64,000 bases of DNA from Archegozetes longisetosus (lineage: Eukaryota; Arthropoda; Arachnida; Sarcoptiformes; Trhypochthoniidae): assembly GCA_018873245.2 (NCBI GenBank), contig JAEMBT020000005.1, positions 1,004,001 to 1,068,000 on the forward strand, given 5' to 3'. Below are positions 32,921 to 43,164 of the stretch, piece after piece (position 1 is the first letter of the stretch; each line of letters opens with the position of its first letter). The position numbers and the translations under genes were made by a program. The notes beneath the pieces were generated by a model that ran no database searches, was not told the DNA's origin, and saw only the letters and a list, made by a program, of their open reading frames with translations.

Positions 32921-33654
32921 TGATTAGGCTATAATGAAAATTATTCAGATGACGGCTGGTATAGTTGCATCTCACGTTGACGCTTACCTAACAGTTAAGT
33001 TAACCAGTGACAAACTTTCAATTTTATGTATGAAACTTCTAAAATTCAATTTCATCTTAAATAAAAAACAAATTTTCGAATAAATAGAATATAATTGTTC
33101 ATATTCTATTGATGAATATTTAGACAAACTTAGACAGATTTATCTGGTGTATTATACCATTGTTATTGCGATATAACGTGCGGTACTGTCTAATAGATAG
33201 TCAATGTGAATGACTGATAGGTTTTGGTTGTGTCGTAGTCCCCAGATCTTTCATCAAAGTAGAAGTTGTGGCCCTATTGGTCAGGTTCTTTTAAACACCT
33301 TTCTAATCATTTGTTTGACACTTGGAATGAGTTTTGCGCAAACCACTTTTGAAAGTTTTCAATATTCTTTAGACGATTGCATCTTATGCATCAGTCTGTA
33401 GTTATTTCTCTCAAAATTAGCCATAGTTTAACACGGCAAGCGCCTAAGCTCCAGATATGATTTAAAAATGGGTTATAAGGTTTGTTTTGAATTATTTCAG
33501 GTGCAAAATAAGAGAATAAACCACGAAATTAAAAGGGTTCTTAGGATCAATTTTTGGCACAGCCTTAAAAATAATATATACAGTATATCAAATATAAATC
33601 AAATTTAAACCAAGTAATAATTGAAATGATAGTCAAAATACCTATTAAAGTCTG
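32921..33654. other. No recognised feature
   Basis: 3' flank of the F-box gene and spacer. A 63-codon plus frame at 33210-33401 lacks motifs. Confidence 0.35.
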
Positions 33655-34205
33655 ATATGTTGGGATTCAGCATTTCTGTCTTCTTCAGTCACTTTCAGTC
33701 CACTGCTGGACGAAGGCTTTCCCAAATCGTTTCCATTCTTTCTTGTCTTGTTTTTCTTCAACTTATGCCAAGAAACCTTCTGAGTTGATCTTGTCATGTT
33801 GTCCTCGGTCTACCACGTCCTTTTTTACCGTCTCTTGAAAGTCATTCTATGGTCCTAGTTGTCCATCTGTTGTCCTTCCTTCTCATAAGATGGCCCGCCC
33901 AGTTCCTTTCATCTCTTTGGTATGGCTTATTATGTGTTTTACTTTGCTAGTTTTTCTAATCGAACTATTGGTTTTTCTGTCACGCAATGTAACATCCAAC
34001 ATTATTGTCACTATCTTCCGTTGGATTACTCTTAGTTTTTGAATCATTTTGTTGGTGAGACGCGAAGGTTTACTTTCACATGTTAGAACTGGGATGCATT
34101 CATTAAAACCTTTTATTTTTAAAAACAATGGAAGGTTGCTGGTCAAAACATGTTTTAATTTTGCAAAAGCTTCTCTAATACATTCAAAAACGTTTTTACT
34201 TTTAA
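33655..34205 (-). mobile_element. Non-LTR retrotransposon fragment (C-terminal part of the reverse transcriptase ORF)
   Basis: On the minus strand a frame from about 34205 contains CIREAFAKLKHVL, then QKLRVIQRKIVTIMLDVTLR (compare the widespread LRVTQRAMERAMLGVSLRDR block), then RDRKTNSSIRKTSKVKHI. After a stop near 33883 further frames give KKEWKRFGKAFVQQWTES, the usual end of these polyproteins. Several stops and shifts show that it is dead. The catalytic reverse transcriptase core is not visible upstream, so this is a 5'-truncated insertion, as expected for LINE-type elements. Clade not assigned. Confidence 0.75.
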
Positions 34206-36024
34206 ATGCAGTTTCAAACCTTTTATAAAAAAATTTTCTCAGTACAGATCTACGCTTTAGTTTTGAAAATTCCTTGGGGGGGACTATAGCCTCCTAGTCC
34301 TCTGCTAGTTACGGCTGTGAGTCAAGCTTCTAGTCTTCGATCGAATTTTTGATCTAAATTGTGAATATCTAACTAAAATGTAGTCCTTTCGTTGACTTGG
34401 TTGAAACTTTTTTTGACTAATTCTTTGAATGTCAGACGATTGCTTAACAAGAAAGGAGATTAAAGCTTTTCCTTAAGTTTGTCATGGTTTTTATGGCTGT
34501 TTCCTTCTTTAGTTTTATAGCAACACCAGTCCGTTCTGATGTGTTTTACAACTTATTAAAAAATCGACTTCCAACCAGATATTTAAGTCAATATCTCAAA
34601 TTAAATGGTTTTATTGTTATGCGCAGTGATTGCTTTAGAAAATGACATTCTTGTAAATCATTTCTGTTCAACATTAAAGTTAGATATGATTTTAAATCTA
34701 CGAATCAGTCACAGGATTGCATTGAACAATCATTTTGAATTTAAGGTCTTAGTATAATATTTGACAGGAAAAGATATCTTCAAAAAGTGCATTAAAGCTT
34801 TAAATTGAATGAATGGCCTGATTATGTACTTTTTAGCTCAATTCTTAGATTCGAATTGTTTCAGACTATTTGACTGGAAATTAAACTTCAAACTAGTGAT
34901 AAACAAGAAATTGAATCTGTGACTACAGAAATGGGTTGAAAACAACAAATTTGTTTGATTTGTAAAAAATTGTAATCAAACATCAACATAAATCAAACTT
35001 AGATTAAATTAAAGTTTAAACAAGTGATAGTCTAATCTGTCATAAGGCATAAATATGATAAACTGAAAGTGTTTTGAAAAACATTTAGTCATGCATTTAG
35101 TTTAGAAACATCTGATTCAAGTCTCCTAAGAATTTGTGGCACGTAAGCAGAAAATGTGATCCATATTTTTTATTCGATAATAAATAAATGTTTAGAAAGT
35201 TACCGAGCTCTCAAAAAACTGAGAAATATATTGTGACTCAAGTATCGACTTAATTTTATTTGACTTCATTTACCCAATATTATAACTATTATATTTAAAA
35301 CTTGCAACTCCTGAACACCAACCACAGACAATGTGCCAAACATTTCTCACGAAATACCTGTGACTAACATGAAAGTTTTGAAAATTAGGCTTTAGTACAG
35401 AAGACAGACTGTATTGTGACTCTTGCCGCACAATTTCGTATTGTATGGTTAGAGAACGTGTTGTGTTTGAACAGCTCTTAACTTATTGCTATAGTAAGTT
35501 TGGTTCGATCTTCATAAATATGAGTTCGATGTGCAACGATATGGCCTATCTTCCAGATCAGAGCAAAGAATAGTTTTAAAAAAAGGGCCAGGAGCATATC
35601 TTTTTCAAGTCAAAACACCCGAATTTTTCACTTAAATTAATCCACGAATCTTATTTCAACGGATGAGTTCAGTCTTGTCATTCCTGTCCTGTTCTGACTG
35701 GCTCGAGATTTGGTTATGTTAGTGAGAAACTGTCATTAACTAGATGATTATTTAAATTTTTGCAGGACAAACATAAATAAATACGTTGGCGTACATAACT
35801 CGTGCATCATTTAACTCGCTTCACTATACCAATCGATTCAGATCACACTAGTGCTCACCCAAAATCAATTCGAAAATCTGACTTCGAATTGTTATGTCAA
35901 TTTCAATTTATTTTGAGAATAGAAAGCACCAAACGGAAGCTTAATAGAATGTTTGCAACCTTAAGTTCAGTGTGGAAGTCATATATAAGTTAATTTAAAC
36001 TAATTTTGCTGACTCTAGCATAAT
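34206..36024. other. No recognised gene
   Basis: About 1.8 kb. The left few hundred bases may be more of the decayed retrotransposon. The rest is AT-rich with short frames only. Confidence 0.35.
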
Positions 36025-36750
36025 TTAATGGTCTTCAAGTTTTCTTTTAATGATATGAGTAACTTTTTCTGAAGCATCAGTTTCATCGATTTTCTCACTT
36101 TTACTCTCGTCTTAAACAATTTCGTTCAAATTGACCTCTTATTTCTTCAAAATATTTGTTTAATTTTCTGAAAGTGTTGAGAATTAATAGATTGTTCGTT
36201 TTTAAGGTAAATTCTTTGACAAAGTCCTCAAAGTGACCTCAAAGTCACAAATATTATTTAAAATTTCATTTAACTTGTTTTATCTATTAAATAAAGTCTA
36301 AATAGAAATTCAACGTATTAGATCGAAGAGTCGAATTTTCGAGTCTAGCTGAATAGACTTGTACGGCTGTGGCTGGTTCAGCGACGTATAAGTTATATTG
36401 TGGAACGTCGGCAGCGCATTCGTCCACGCTTCCTATAGTCCAATCTAAATCTTCGTATTCAAGATTTTTTCATTCCTGAAATAATAATTTCAAAGTAATC
36501 ATGTTATTGAATATATTGGAGAGTTCAGTATATATGACGCTTTTCGAGGTTTAGTTGGTTGTCGAAATAAATTGAATATAAATGAATAAAAACTACATTC
36601 ATATTTGGAAGGCAGTTACACTTGAGTTGTAATAGGATTCCTTGTTTCTTAGAACTGGACGAGTTCTATAATGTTCTCATCCAAATTCAAATGATCATCA
36701 ACTCATTCAAATTAGTACATTCAATGTAATTATCCCAAAATCGAAAACTA
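36025..36750 (-). pseudogene. Decayed minus-strand gene beside the kinase, family unknown
   Basis: Several minus-strand segments have strong coding character. 36475-36290 follows a good acceptor (TTATTTCAG) and reads LEYEDLDWTIGSVDECAADV onward, GC-rich against its surroundings. 36270-36130 gives NTFRKLNKYFEEIRGQFERN. 36115-36025 ends SEKVTHIIKRKLEDH and a stop. A possible upstream exon near 36740-36610 reads NLDENIIELVQF then RNKESYYNS. Frames change at least three times, one of them at an 11-bp tandem duplication (GTGACTTTGAG/GTCACTTTGAG). It is either a pseudogene or a real gene with errors. No family recognised. Confidence 0.45.
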
Positions 36751-36899
36751 AAAGCGCGCGAACGAAACTATTATATTCGAAACTATTGTCAACCATTGGC
36801 TGATTAACTTGATCACACTGATAGGCGTCTTACTATTTTATGAAGATTGATTATTGCAAGTTTCTGCAAACACCAACTAGATCCAAGTTTAATATCTGA

Positions 36900-37799
36900 A
36901 TGGCTGACGATCAACAATATGAACTTTTATCAAAAGAAGATCAAAAGTTTCTTAATAATAGAGGCTTTAAAATAATTAATAACATTGGCAGCTCTTATGA
37001 TCATCTTGTGTTTAAGACCCAGACAAAAAATGGTCAATTTGTGGCTATTAAGTATTTAGAGATAACAAAAAAGCGTAAACAGAAATACTTAGAAAGAGAA
37101 ATACAGATAACTAACTATTTGAGAGACAATCCTCACAATAATATAGTTAAAGTGTTGGCAACTCTTAGAAATGAACCTTTAGGTAAAGCATTTATAGTGA
37201 TGGAATTTGGGGATAGCGGTGATCTTGTCAGCTATTTTCAGAGACGTAAATGGAGTCGAGTTGATGAATCTCTGGCTAAGTTTTGGTTCAATCAGTTATT
37301 ATCAGGTGTCAAATGGTTACACGATTGTGGTATTGCTCATCGAGATATTAAAGCTGATAATGTAATCCTATTCAAAGAAGGGGATGGTTTTAAACTGAAG
37401 TTAACTGATCTCGAAATGGCCACATTCGGTGAGCAAAGAGTTGGAAGATTTAAGCAAACAATTAAGTGTAGAACAGTTTGCGGATCTCTAGAATACGCGG
37501 CACCAGAAATATTTACAAAGTCTTACAATCCATTTCAGACAGATATCTATAGTTTAGGTGTAATTTTACACATACTCGTTACTGGAATCGTTCCATTTAG
37601 GATCTATGGTTCAGCACTTCTGCATTTAAAAGAAAAAATTGAAAAATATCTATCAATGAAAAATAGCCTTCAGTTCAAATTCACAGAAAAAGTCAGTGAC
37701 TCAGCTCAAAGTTTGATAAGACAAATGCTTGACCCAAACCCTGAGAATAGAATATCTTTGTCAGAGATATTAAAAACTGATTGGATCGCAACTGACTGA
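36900..37799 (+). CDS. TSSK-like Ser/Thr protein kinase with DLE in place of DFG
   Basis: Single exon, 299 residues, nearly all kinase domain. VAIK lysine at K51, helix-C Glu at E67, catalytic loop HRDIKADN at 147-154, APE at 201-203, and an activation loop ending CGSLEYAAPEI, which resembles testis-specific (TSSK) and other CAMK-group kinases. Two departures are seen. The glycine loop is IGSSYDHLV, with only the first Gly of GxGxxG, and the metal-binding motif is DLE (170-172) instead of DFG: the Asp is kept, the Phe and Gly are not. Single-exon structure fits TSSK genes, which often arise by retrocopying. Substrate unknown. Catalysis is possible but may be weak. Confidence 0.85.
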   Translation: MADDQQYELLSKEDQKFLNNRGFKIINNIGSSYDHLVFKTQTKNGQFVAIKYLEITKKRKQKYLEREIQITNYLRDNPHNNIVKVLATLRNEPLGKAFIVMEFGDSGDLVSYFQRRKWSRVDESLAKFWFNQLLSGVKWLHDCGIAHRDIKADNVILFKEGDGFKLKLTDLEMATFGEQRVGRFKQTIKCRTVCGSLEYAAPEIFTKSYNPFQTDIYSLGVILHILVTGIVPFRIYGSALLHLKEKIEKYLSMKNSLQFKFTEKVSDSAQSLIRQMLDPNPENRISLSEILKTDWIATD

Positions 37800-38602
37800 A
37801 TTTCATCAACAATTTTGGCTATTGATTGAAGAAAATTAATGATTTATTTAAAAACAATTAAAGTCTTATGAGTTTTTAATTTTTACTTGAACTTATCTCA
37901 CTTTACCCAAGTCCATAACCATTATGGAAAATAACTCGGGTTCAGTTGCATCCCCCTAAGTATTATATCAGAACGAGCTAAGAAATTTCACTATCTGTTA
38001 CGACTATAAGTCTGCAATGAGATGAGACATACTTTTGGAACAGATACGGTTTGCATGAGATTTTCGCCTGATAGGTCAGTGGCTTTTCAATTGATGCTAA
38101 AGTGTGTGCAAATATTGCTGTGAGTTTGTGTTGCAGATAAAGTCCATAACTCTCTAGTTCTAACCTTAAACGCTCTAATACTTTTATCTAAAGGTCTTAA
38201 AAATGCGTTTAATAACTAAACTGATAGAATAATAGCTCTCAAAGAGTTTACGAACAATACAGTAACACTTAAATAATACTTGCTTGACAGTCGCTGGCAT
38301 TATATCTAAATAATAGTATTTCCAGACTGGCATAACTGTTAAGTTTAGAGTTAAGCCTGAACAGATAAATTGCTTCAGCTATATATTTAAATTAATGATC
38401 ATGCCTATGATCAACTGCTTCAAAACACTTAAGTTTAGACTCTCGTTTATCAGTAAAAGATAAAAAGAAATAAGTCAAATGAATGTTATGTTTCAGAGCG
38501 ACCCCTTAATTATCCTAAACCCTATAAAAATATAAGCAAAGAAAGCTAAAAGCAATTCTTTGCAGATTTCATAATACAATCGCATCACAAAAGAATAAAG
38601 GA
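37800..38602 (+). other. Spacer between kinase and pseudogene
   Basis: About 800 bp. The last 80 bases read open in the same frame as the following pseudogene. The remainder shows nothing. Confidence 0.35.
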
Positions 38603-39215
38603 ATGTTATCACTGAGCGCAAAGCAACTTGCAATTTTTTCTAAACCATTTTGGTCAGAAGACTCTCTGATGCAATTAATCTAACAATTGAGTAAACAGTC
38701 ATATGCAGATAGGCTTAAAATAGCGAACTGTCTGGTTGCTTTCAAAGAATCACAAATACCAACAACTATTCAACAATCGATTATGTTGAATCTTCTGAGT
38801 AGAAACAACTCTTAGAAAGAACTATTCATGACAATAAATTGGTCTCCACATAACTGATTGCTTAAACTTTTGTGGTTCGATAGTATTATTGATGAAAAAC
38901 TCAAAATTTCAACATTTAAAGGTTGTTTCAAGACTTTCAAGGAGTTCAAATGAATGAAAATCAAACAGATTGTGTATTCTTGTTGCTCAGCATTTATTGA
39001 CAGACATCGAAGACTACTTTCATTAACTAGAGACGGAGATCTCTATAATTGTATCGACGATTACGTAAGTACCTAAAGTATTATCCGCTTTCAAATGATT
39101 CCTATGGATTGGTTGCTAAGACCCTCCAATTCTTACACTTGTCAACAAAGGTGTAAAAGAATGTGGTTCTGCAATCGTAGCAGGAATAAAATACGTTTTA
39201 ATTAATGGATCGTGG
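38603..39215 (+). pseudogene. Pseudogene with four in-frame stops in one continuous frame
   Basis: From ATG 38603 to a consensus donor (TAC|GTAAGT) at 39064, 154 codons read in a single frame with coding-like composition. Segments include LAIFSKPFWSEDSL, YADRLKIANCLVAFKESQIP and LLSLTRDGDLYNCIDDY. Stops TAA, TAG, TGA and TGA interrupt it, with no indel. A further segment at about 39127-39215, in another frame, reads KGVKECGSAIVAGIKYVLIN and may be the next exon. The SLTRDGDLYNCIDD run is reminiscent of an RCC1-type propeller blade, but this is a guess. Confidence 0.5.
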
Positions 39216-39372
39216 AGTAAACGAAGACATTGAAACCATACGATCAACTCTCGAGACAATCTTAAATTTCAATTTCAATGTTTTCAATAGTATTAAAACT
39301 ACACACTCATCAAATAAAGTAGATAATTCCAGATTTTTCAAAATTTATAGAAATAGAAAAATTTATTAAATC

Positions 39373-40799
39373 TCAAGAAGTTTTAATGTAAAAAGTATGC
39401 GATGGAGTCGTGATTTCTATATGATTTACGTTCTTGACTAAACTCTCTTTAATTATATCGTAATTATTTATTAAATCCAACGAAATCAATGCCACAAGAG
39501 CTGAATTTTGCTCAGAGTATTTCTTACTTTTCTCTAAATAACAACTTGAATAACATTTGCCATCAACAGTTACAATAGTATTAAAATGTTTTTCTATTTG
39601 TGTCGTTCGATATTCAGGATTTTTGATTGATTTTTTTTGAGTCCAGGACATTAGTAATGATTTCGGCAAATCGTTTTCGCCAAACAAATTTCTAACAAAA
39701 ATAACAGGCATTTCAACGTGTTCCACTTTTTATCAAAAATTTTTCTTCTTTTAACTGAAAAACTCTGCTCACTATCGTTGGTCTGATTGGAGTTCAATAA
39801 TTTTTGAGTCACCTTACTCTTAAGCCGTTCTTTTTCACTATAATAGTCATGCATTTGCCATAACTGACAAATGATTTTCATTTGTTGTGCTGCTAATAAG
39901 GCTTTTCCTCTGTCAGTCTCTTGCAATGGACCCAACATTTGTTGAATACAGTATTTAGTATTAATAACATTATTCTCAAAATCGATGGCAAATTTAAGGT
40001 ATTCTTTGATCACATCATCAATTGGAAGCAAAAAGTCTTGTTTGACAAAAATTGAACAATTCTTTTGGGCCGCTCTCGCTATCATTACAGAAGAAGCAGA
40101 AGTTTCACATCGAAACAATTCAATATCGGAGTTGGTATTAATATGAGAAGAACCGCCATTCGCAATAACTGGTATAGAAACAGATTGTGCGATAGCTCTG
40201 ATCACGTCATTTCTATTAGGATTCTGAGGTCTCTCTTCTTTAGTTCTACCATGAACCGCAATAGCCCTGACGCCAGTCGATTCAATCAGTTTCACTAATT
40301 CTAAAGTGTCTTCAATTCGAGGCAAAACTCGTATTTTACAAGTAATTGGTTTTCGAATATTGTTAACTAAATTTGTGAGAATATCTTCAACTTTTTGCGG
40401 TTGTGTCAGAAGTGCGGCACCCATTCCTCCTTTCAATGAGAACAGTTTAGGACAACCCATATTGACATCAATGCCAGAAACGTCTTGTTCGACCAGTTTG
40501 GCAGCACTCAATGCCCGAGTGGCATCACTTGTCCCCAACTGTAAAATAACTTTAGATTTTTCCTGGCTGCACGTTCTAAAGACAACAATCGCATCGTCAT
40601 CAATGTAATCAATAGTTCCCAAGACTTGATTAACAACACGTTTACATCGAATCAGTTTATAGTCAATTATTTCTTCAGTATAAACGAGTTGTGCACCAAA
40701 TTTTAATGCCAAAAGTCTCATCGGAAGCGTTCCAACCCTTACCATTGGCGCCAAAATCACTTTATTTCTAAAATCAATTTGACTATTGTTTTCATCCAT
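39373..40799 (-). CDS. DUS2: DUS2, tRNA-dihydrouridine20 synthase (apparent 1-base frameshift)
   Basis: FMN- and NADPH-dependent enzyme that reduces uridine 20 of cytoplasmic tRNAs. The N-terminal frame from ATG 40799 has the TIM-barrel FMN signature LAPMVRVGTLPMRLLAL, the catalytic-Cys motif GIDVNMGCPK, KGGMGAALL, CKIRVLP, AVHGRTKEERPQ and PVIANGG, in the order seen in human DUS2. The double-stranded-RNA-binding domain that is special to animal DUS2 lies in another frame (39726-39373: MSWTQKKSIKNPEY, FNTIVTVDGKCYSS, KSKKYSEQNSALVALISL). One added A in the run near 39730 joins the two and gives 475 residues, so it is very probably one intact gene. AATAAA lies just past the stop (complement of 39362-39367). 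Head-to-head with the SLC29 gene. Confidence 0.93.
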
Positions 40800-41271
40800 A
40801 TTTTTATTAACTATGTATCAGTATTTATCTGAATTTAAACACAAAATTAGATATGATTTGTTAATCTATGACGGAAAAACATGTTGCTACTAAGGTTCAG
40901 CTGAAAGTGAAAGTTTACACATAAATGACAACCACTTCTATCGTTCAATTTACTTCATTTATATTTGATTTATTTTCACTATTAATTTAACTCTATTTCT
41001 TGACTAAGTTCTTAAGAAACTCATTGATAGTTTATAGTTATCTAATCATTAGCTTATCTCAACTTAATTCTATTTAAATTTTGTTTGCAGTTATTTTAAT
41101 AATTTATGTTTAAATCTTTAATGCTTGTGATCATGTGGCTTACGTCACAAATTAGATAATAGCTGTAAATATGTTTTTGAAAGTATGAAAAGTAAAACGG
41201 ATGATGTTTTCACTTATTAATCATATAATAATTTGATTGAAACATATCTCACTAGAGCAAAGTGATAGATA
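40800..41271. promoter_or_regulatory. Shared head-to-head promoter, DUS2/SLC29
   Basis: 472 bp between divergent start codons. No distinctive site beyond AT-richness. Confidence 0.4.
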
Positions 41272-43164
41272 ATGCCATCGAACGATGACTACACTTGCGA
41301 ATATTCAACACTTATTAGTGAAGAATCCAACGAAAACCCAACTGAACTAAATGACAACATTAGTGACAGTTATGAACCTGAAGACAGGTCTTATTCTATT
41401 AAATAATTATTAAATGTCTCTAATATTGATCGAAATGATTGTATAATTATTTAGATTGCATTTTGTTCAAGCAACTTTTGCAATTGTTGGATTGTCGCAA
41501 CTTCTGCCGTGGAATTTCTTGATTACTGCAAATGATGTAATTGTCTTAAAATTTGTTCATATTACTTTGTTCACAATTTAAATTATTTCGATAATTAATT
41601 GATTGATTGCAGTATTGGATGTTCAAGTTTCGAGACACCAATCACACCAATCATTTGTTGCTTACTTCAGAAAAGACAGCACTTCAGACATATTTTGATG
41701 GCTATTTATCGATAGCAAATAATTTACCATTTCTTGTAATCCTTCTTCTGAATGCCTTCTTTGGACACAAGTCAGTATTTTTTGCATTGAAATAATTCAA
41801 TTCTGTTTTATTTGAACACTTATCCTTTTGTCTTATTTCAGAATTCGTGAAGAAGTGCGAAATTTAACCTCTTTTTCTTTAATTATTGTCATATTTATTA
41901 TTACCACAATTTTTGTCAAAGTCAATACAGACGATTGTAAGTCTAATAAACAAAATCAAGTTTGATGTTTAAATTAATTGATTATTTTTGTTTTTGTTTT
42001 TATTTAAGATCAGCAAAGATTTTTTGGTTTAACAATAGTTTCAGTTGTTTTATTGAGTATTTCAGCTGCTTTACTTCAAGGGAGTGTTGCAGGCGTTGCA
42101 TCTGTGTTCCCAAGTCAATGTATGCACGCTATGGTCAGCGGACAAGCAGTTTCTGGACTGTTCGCTACATTCGCACAACTGCTATCACTTGCCGGTCAAT
42201 GGGATGTAGTTGATAGCGCTTTTTATTATTTCCTTTTGGCAGACATCACTCTAATAATTGCCCTAATAATGTATCTCTTTATAAACAAGACCGTGAGTAG
42301 AGTATTTTTTATCAACTAGTGTTAGCTTATTTTCCTATTATCACAAATACTCAATTGATAAACAATTTGAAGTATTATTTCAGCTTAACATTTCAGTCAA
42401 TAGAGGAAATAAACTAATAAGATTTTAATCATAGGCCAAAGATTTGATTTTGTTTTTTATATTATTTATTCCAATTTACTACTAGGATTATTATAAATAT
42501 CATAAGCAAAAATTAAATCAAAGTCGTAGACGACTTAATTCATTTACGGTGAACATCGAACAAAAGTCATACGTAACGACCATATTATCATCGGTAAGAA
42601 TTTGAGACTTTTTTCGTATTGAATCATTCAAACTAATTTGATTACACTGACCAGATATGGCCGCACGCCCTCTCAGCCATGCTGGTGTTCTGGGTTTCAT
42701 TAGCACTATTTCCACCCGTCACTGTTCTCGTTGTTCCTGAAAATCCAAATACTTCTAAATGGACCGGAAAATATTTTCTACCGATTACCTGTTTCTTATT
42801 GTTCAACATGGGTGACTTTATGGGTCGTTTAACAGGCAGATTCTGTCCGATTTCAGTGAAGAGAAAATATTTATTGTTATCTACTTCGATTTTGAGAATA
42901 GTTCTAATTCCTCTGATAATGCTTTGTAACGCAACTCCAAGATCTCATTTGCCAGTATTGTTCAAAAGCGAAGTCTACTATATTTTGTTTATGACTCTAT
43001 TAGGTTTCAGTAATGGTTATGTAATAATTAACGCGATGATAAGTGGTCCAATGTCTGTATCCGAAGAATATAGGGAAAATGCTGGTTTTTTTCTGGTGGC
43101 CTTTTTAGGTCTGGGCCTAACTCTTGGCTCGTCCTCGTCTAATATTTTGCTCAGACTCTTGTGA
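41272..43164 (+). CDS. SLC29: Equilibrative nucleoside transporter (SLC29/ENT family)
   Basis: Seven exons, 41272-41387, 41455-41536, 41613-41770, 41842-41936, 42009-42292, 42486-42593 and 42655-43164; all introns are GT-AG with matching phases, giving 450 residues (human ENT1 has 456). Passive carrier of nucleosides across the plasma membrane, normally with 11 transmembrane helices. Family marks are LPWNFLITANDYW at the end of helix 1, the loop-and-helix LQGSVAGVASVFPSQCMHAM, the large hydrophilic loop in exon 6, and the C-terminal NAGFFLVAFLGLGLTLGS. GDFMGRLTGRF matches the conserved helix-8 motif. The N-terminal tail is acidic, as in other animal ENTs. Which ENT subtype is not decided. Confidence 0.92.
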
